Part shown: positions 60,805 to 64,000 of the stretch, one piece after another | How positions within the stretch are numbered: the stretch's first letter is position 1 | Layout: each line of letters begins with the position of its first letter | The notes under the pieces: model-generated | Told to the model about the DNA's origin: nothing | What the model saw: the letters and a program-made list of their open reading frames with translations, nothing else | Database searches by the model: none | From: Tautonia plasticadhaerens | GTDB taxonomy: Bacteria; Planctomycetota; Planctomycetia; Isosphaerales; Isosphaeraceae | Length of the DNA stretch: 64,000 bases | NCBI RefSeq assembly: GCF_007752535.1 | Contig: NZ_CP036427.1 | Span: 124,001 to 188,000, forward strand | Direction of reading: 5' to 3' | Position numbers and translations under genes: made by a program

Positions 60805-60962
60805 GTTGCGTTGAAACAGCGTCCCACCGAGCGGGGGGTGCTCGGGACGGGCCATGCCTCGAAGGGATGGCATCGATGACACGAAGGTGGCGTCGAAGAA
60901 CCGGGCCCTGGCCTCTTGGTTCGGGCCGGTTCTTCAACGGGGGCGTGCCGTCGGGCGGGGGG

Positions 60963-62348
60963 CTACTTCCGGCGGAAGAGCCAGACGTACCCGTGGGCAA
61001 CGGCCGGGTCGTCCCCGAGCCGCATACCCGCCACCGTCCGGTCGACGTAGGCGAGCCCCTCCTTCTGGACCCGCTCATACTCCTCCGTGTACCGCTTGTA
61101 GTCGGGCGACTCCCGCATGGCCGTATACGCCTCCTGCCACTTGGCCGAGTTCTCGGGCGTATTCCACTCGGACTGGGGGATGCCCTTCATGTCCTCCGCA
61201 TACTTCGCGCGGAGCGATTCCATGCTGTCGCGGAGGAACTTCGTCGCCTCGGCCTCCTTCTCGCGTAGCTCCTCGAAGGCCCGCGCCTCCTCGGGCGTCA
61301 GGTCCGCCCGCACGTGGAGATAGGTGCCGAAGTCGCCGAGCAAGACGTCGAGCTCGCCGTCGCCGTCGTAGTCGGTCACGGCGATCTGGGCCCGGATGCC
61401 GGGCACGGGGTCCCGGCCGGGCACCAGCAGCTCGCTGTAGCCCATCCCCTCATGCTTCGCGACCAGGGTGACCGGGGCCTCGAATTCCGGGTGGCCGGGG
61501 CGGCCGGCGTTGCGATACCAGTAGACGCCGCCGTCGGCGGCCCCCGCGACGATGTCCCAGCGCCCGTCGCCGTCCCAGTCGCAGGTCACGGGGTTGGCGT
61601 GCTCGCCGCCGGGGAGTCGCAGCGGCTTCTCGCCCACCTTGACCCACTCGTTGGCGGTCGCATAGGCGGGCTCCGCGCGGGTCCCTTGGTTGCGCCGGAG
61701 GAAGATCAGGCCGTCGAAGGTGCCGACGAGGATGTCCAGGTCGCTGTCGTAGTCCCAGTCGACGAGCGTCGTCCAGCTGCCGAACGACTCGACGCGATCC
61801 TTCTGGTCGGGGACCTTGAGGATCGGCCGGCCGTCCCTGTCCTTGATCACTTCGGGGGGATCGAAATCGCCCTCGCCGCGCCCTCGGAACAGATACAGTT
61901 CTCCGGGGTCATACGAGCCGGAGATGAGGTCGAGCGTGCCGTCAGCGTCGAAGTCCACAAACTGTGGACTGGAGCCGATGCATCAGTAGATGGGGACCTT
62001 GGCGTCGGCGTCCCCGGCCTTGAGATTGATCGCCACGGCGTAGCGCGGCTCGCGGTCGGTGCCTTCGTTGCGATAGAGGCGGAACAGGCCGCTGAAGTCG
62101 CCGACGACCAGGTCGCGGCGGCCGTCGCCGTCGACGTCCTCGACCCACGGCCCGGAATGGCCCCAGGAGGGGCCGCTGTCGATGACGCCGTCGGCGGCCG
62201 AGAGCCGGATCGGGGCGTGGAAGAGGTCCGTCGCGGCGCCCTTGGGCACGTCGGGGGCCGTGTCATAGGGCACCGCCTCCTGCGCCCGCGCCGTGACCCC
62301 GAACGCCAGCAAGGCCGCCGAGACCCCCGCCCGGTTGAGTGGAGCCAT
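60963..62348 (-). pseudogene. FG-GAP/VCBS repeat secreted protein with in-frame TGA
   Basis: ATG 62346-62348 follows GGGAGG and gives a signal peptide ending ARAQEAV. Beta-propeller repeats follow: VEDVDGDGRRDLVVGDFSGL, DFDADGTLDLISGSYDPG, LVDWDYDSDLDILVGTFDGL, CDWDGDGRWDIVAGAADGG and VTDYDGDGELDVLLGDFGTY. Then come a helical region and a C-terminal GYVWLFRRK. TGA at 61983-61985 interrupts the frame (VPIY-stop-CIGSSPQFVD), with coding on both sides. A Cys or Trp codon is the likely ancestor. Such proteins are secreted calcium-binding propellers. Selenocysteine is a remote alternative. Confidence 0.8.
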
Positions 62349-62504
62349 CATGACCTCCCGTAGACAATGTTCCTTGAAGGGGCGACGATCCTCCTCGGAC
62401 AATTGTCTTTGGAGATCTGCTCTGTTGCAAGTCGGATGCCCGGCACGGGATTGCTACCCGGCCGATGCAGCCGAGGGCCCTGGGCGCGTCCGCCACTCGA
62501 ATCC

Positions 62505-62810
62505 CTACCCTTGCTTGGCGCGAGGCTTCTTCGCGGCCGTCGGCTTGCGCTTCCCCTCCTCGCCCTTCCCCGGCAACACCGGCGACTTCCAGGTAATCTG
62601 GAACTCGACCTCCTCCCCACCCTCGCCGCGCTCGTGCTCGGCGCTGATCATCGCGTCGGGCGGGATCGACACCCGCTCTCCGGCCACCTGGATGCGGAAC
62701 CGCTGGCCGCCTTCCACGGCTTCGGCCAGCCTCCGGAGCTTGTCGGCGAACTGGGAGAGCGGGTAGGCCTTTGCGACGTCGCGCTCGGGCTTGGCTTTGC
62801 GGGCGGGCAT
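62505..62810 (-). CDS. Amphi-Trp domain protein
   Basis: This 101-residue protein contains AYPLSQFADKLRRLAEAVEG, RIQVAGERVSIPPDAMISAE and GGEEVEFQITWKSP, the pattern of the amphi-Trp domain with its terminal I-x-W strand. A lysine-rich tail (KGEEGKRKPTAAKKPRAKQG) follows and could bind nucleic acid. Function of the domain is not established. Confidence 0.75.
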   Translation of the reverse strand: MPARKAKPERDVAKAYPLSQFADKLRRLAEAVEGGQRFRIQVAGERVSIPPDAMISAEHERGEGGEEVEFQITWKSPVLPGKGEEGKRKPTAAKKPRAKQG

Positions 62811-62844
62811 GGCTATGGATAGTCCAGGGGGTGTGGCCGATCGG

Positions 62845-63180
62845 TCACGCGAATCGCATCAGCAGGACCAGCGAGGCGACGGCCAGGGCGATCCCTACGA
62901 TCTCGGGGGGCTTGAGAGGCTCCCGGAAGGCCAGCGCGCCGACGGCCGTCAGCAGCAGGATCATCGACACCGAGTAGACGACGCCGATGGTCGCCAGCTT
63001 CAGGTGCCGCATCACGTGCACCCAGCCGAACGCCGTCGAGGCGTAGACGGCGAAGCCGACGTAGAACCAGCCGGAACGCAGCGGGCGGTCCTGCTCGCTG
63101 GCGAGCTTGAGCAGGTAGTCGCCCAGCACGCCGACGGCGCTGAAGCCGGCGGTGACGAGGATGGGAAAGAGAGGCTTCAA
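62845..63180 (-). CDS. SMR/EamA-type small membrane transporter
   Basis: This 111-residue protein has four membrane helices (PLFPILVTAGFSAVGVLGDY, GWFYVGFAVYASTAFGWV, IGVVYSVSMILLLTAVGALA, VGIALAVASLVLLMRF). The length and the pattern of short loops fit the small multidrug resistance/DMT group, which work as dimers exporting cations, guanidinium or polyamines. The glutamate typical of the first SMR helix is not clear. It ends 34 bp upstream of the amphi-Trp gene. Confidence 0.75.
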   Translation of the reverse strand: MKPLFPILVTAGFSAVGVLGDYLLKLASEQDRPLRSGWFYVGFAVYASTAFGWVHVMRHLKLATIGVVYSVSMILLLTAVGALAFREPLKPPEIVGIALAVASLVLLMRFA

Positions 63181-63187
63181 CGGCGTG

Positions 63188-63637
63188 TCATCCCAGCAGG
63201 TCGACGAGGCGATGGACCTGCGCCTTGCCGAGATTGTCGACCAGCGGTTTCATCGCTTCGAGCGCCGCGAGCAGATCGGGCTGGCTGTCGACCGCCTGCG
63301 TCTTCGGCGGCGGGGCGAGGTACCCGCCTTCCGGCTCGACCTTCGGCTTCCGGCCGCGTCTCGCCTTGGGTGCGCCGCCCTTCTCCTGCCGCTTCTTCTG
63401 CTGGGCCTTGGAGGCGCTGAAATGCTGCGGCGTCACCTCGATGCCGAAGTGATCGCGGACATACTGCGCCCCCTCGCTCGGGCTCTCGACCCCAGCCGAT
63501 AGGGCCCGGCGGATCGCCTCGGACTTGGACAGGCCGCCGTCGTCCGTCCCCTCGGTGTCCGGTTCCGTGCCCTCGAGTTCGTCCTGGCTGACGGTTCCGG
63601 TATCGGCTTGCGAGGCTCGGGAAGATTTGCGCGCCAT
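63188..63637 (-). CDS. Small basic planctomycete protein
   Basis: This 149-residue protein has an acidic, Ser/Thr-rich N-terminus (residues 1-35). A helical core LSKSEAIRRALSAGVESPSE, then GAQYVRDHFGIEVTPQHFSA, resembles a helix-turn-helix. A basic linker KARRGRKPKV, of AT-hook type, and a C-terminal helix (LLAALEAMKPLVDNLGKAQV) complete it. I have the impression of a recurrent planctomycete family, perhaps DNA-associated; no function is established. The SMR-type gene starts 7 bp after its stop, so the two may be one transcript. Confidence 0.65.
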   Translation of the reverse strand: MARKSSRASQADTGTVSQDELEGTEPDTEGTDDGGLSKSEAIRRALSAGVESPSEGAQYVRDHFGIEVTPQHFSASKAQQKKRQEKGGAPKARRGRKPKVEPEGGYLAPPPKTQAVDSQPDLLAALEAMKPLVDNLGKAQVHRLVDLLG

Positions 63638-64000
63638 TGGATGTATTCGCTTGGGTGCTGCGGGTCGATGCCTTTGCCCATGTTAACAGCGCGTGGCGAC
63701 GGGGCAAGATCCGCGCAGTTCGGCGTATATCGTGCGTCGCCGTCCGGCGTAAGGCAGCAGGCCGTCGCCTCCGTCGAATACACGGATCGCCATCGCATGC
63801 CGCCAACCTGGCCATGTCGCCCAAGGATCGGGCTTCCGTCCGGATGCTGGCGCCGGCGTGCCGATGCTCCCTGTCCGAGCGATGCGCCCTTCTTCGCCTG
63901 GAATTCGGTCACGGGTAGCGTCATTGCCTTCGGCAATCTTGCCCGGCCGGCAGCCTTGGCACGAGTCGGGCATAGGATTCGCCAAAACGGCGCGACGGAA
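63638..64000. other. Window end without a supported gene
   Basis: Several open frames cross these 363 bases on both strands but none has a recognisable domain. The sequence upstream of ATG 63637 (around 63670-63690, CCCATGTTAACAGCGC on the plus strand) may hold the promoter of the preceding gene. Confidence 0.4.

Noticed and set aside
62430-62510. Minus-strand segment resembling a tRNA (GGATTCGAGTGGCGGACGCG and a T-arm-like CGGG...CCCG)
   Set aside because: The T loop TAGCAAT lacks the TTC signature and no acceptor stem pairs, so it cannot be folded into a tRNA.

Overview
The window looks like chromosome of a GC-rich planctomycete, probably Isosphaeraceae-like. The reasons are a DUF1800/DUF1501 secreted-protein pair, an ECF sigma factor directly followed by a Ser/Thr kinase with a WD40 tail, DUF5678 and VCBS/FG-GAP proteins, and three giant ECF sigma factors fused to carboxypeptidase-like beta domains. 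Assignment rests on gene content read by eye, not on any search.

Positions 1-8,000 (minus strand) hold a potassium-transport and signalling cluster. Transcription runs from a sigma-54-dependent response regulator, through a HAMP/PAS histidine kinase, a response regulator with a TPR-like tail, a repeat-rich membrane protein, a broken regulator and a second regulator-TPR protein, into a 28-residue membrane peptide, KdpF and KdpA. A good -24/-12 promoter lies in front of the kinase, with a paired palindrome further upstream that may be the activator's binding site.

Positions 8,700-18,500 (plus strand) carry a frameshifted secreted esterase, the sigma factor-kinase pair, a secreted protein broken by an amber codon, a MauG-like di-heme cytochrome and a VapBC-type toxin-antitoxin pair. 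Two copies of a ~240-bp dispersed repeat with a covarying hairpin flank these genes.

Positions 18,600-31,750 (minus strand) hold DUF1501, DUF1800 and three tandem membrane-tethered sigma factors. The first sigma gene overlaps DUF1800 by ATGA. All three sigma genes share an upstream promoter-like block with a hairpin whose stem sequence changes while pairing is kept.

Positions 32,000-55,800 are an accessory island. Seven near-complete insertion sequences (three IS630, ISAzo13, IS5, an IS701-like element and IS1182) and an IS4 remnant sit in or around what looks like a replication module. That module has a sigma-like two-part DNA-binding gene, a CHC2/Toprim primase, a family A DNA polymerase with an exonuclease-like half, a winged-helix gene and a second Toprim gene, together with a set of uncharacterised cargo proteins, some paralogous. 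Removing ISAzo13 and IS5 with one copy of their TAA duplications restores the reading frames of their host genes.

Positions 55,800-61,000 have a phage or plasmid flavour: a truncated nicotinamide phosphoribosyltransferase, a helix-turn-helix/lipoprotein reading frame, a decayed membrane Cas4-like nuclease, and an SRAP-like protein divergent from a Y-family DNA polymerase. Positions 61,000-64,000 return to planctomycete housekeeping: a VCBS protein broken by TGA, an amphi-Trp protein, an SMR-like transporter and a small basic protein.

Single-base lesions are unusually common in otherwise well-conserved genes here. Either the region is decaying or the consensus sequence carries errors; raw reads are needed to tell.
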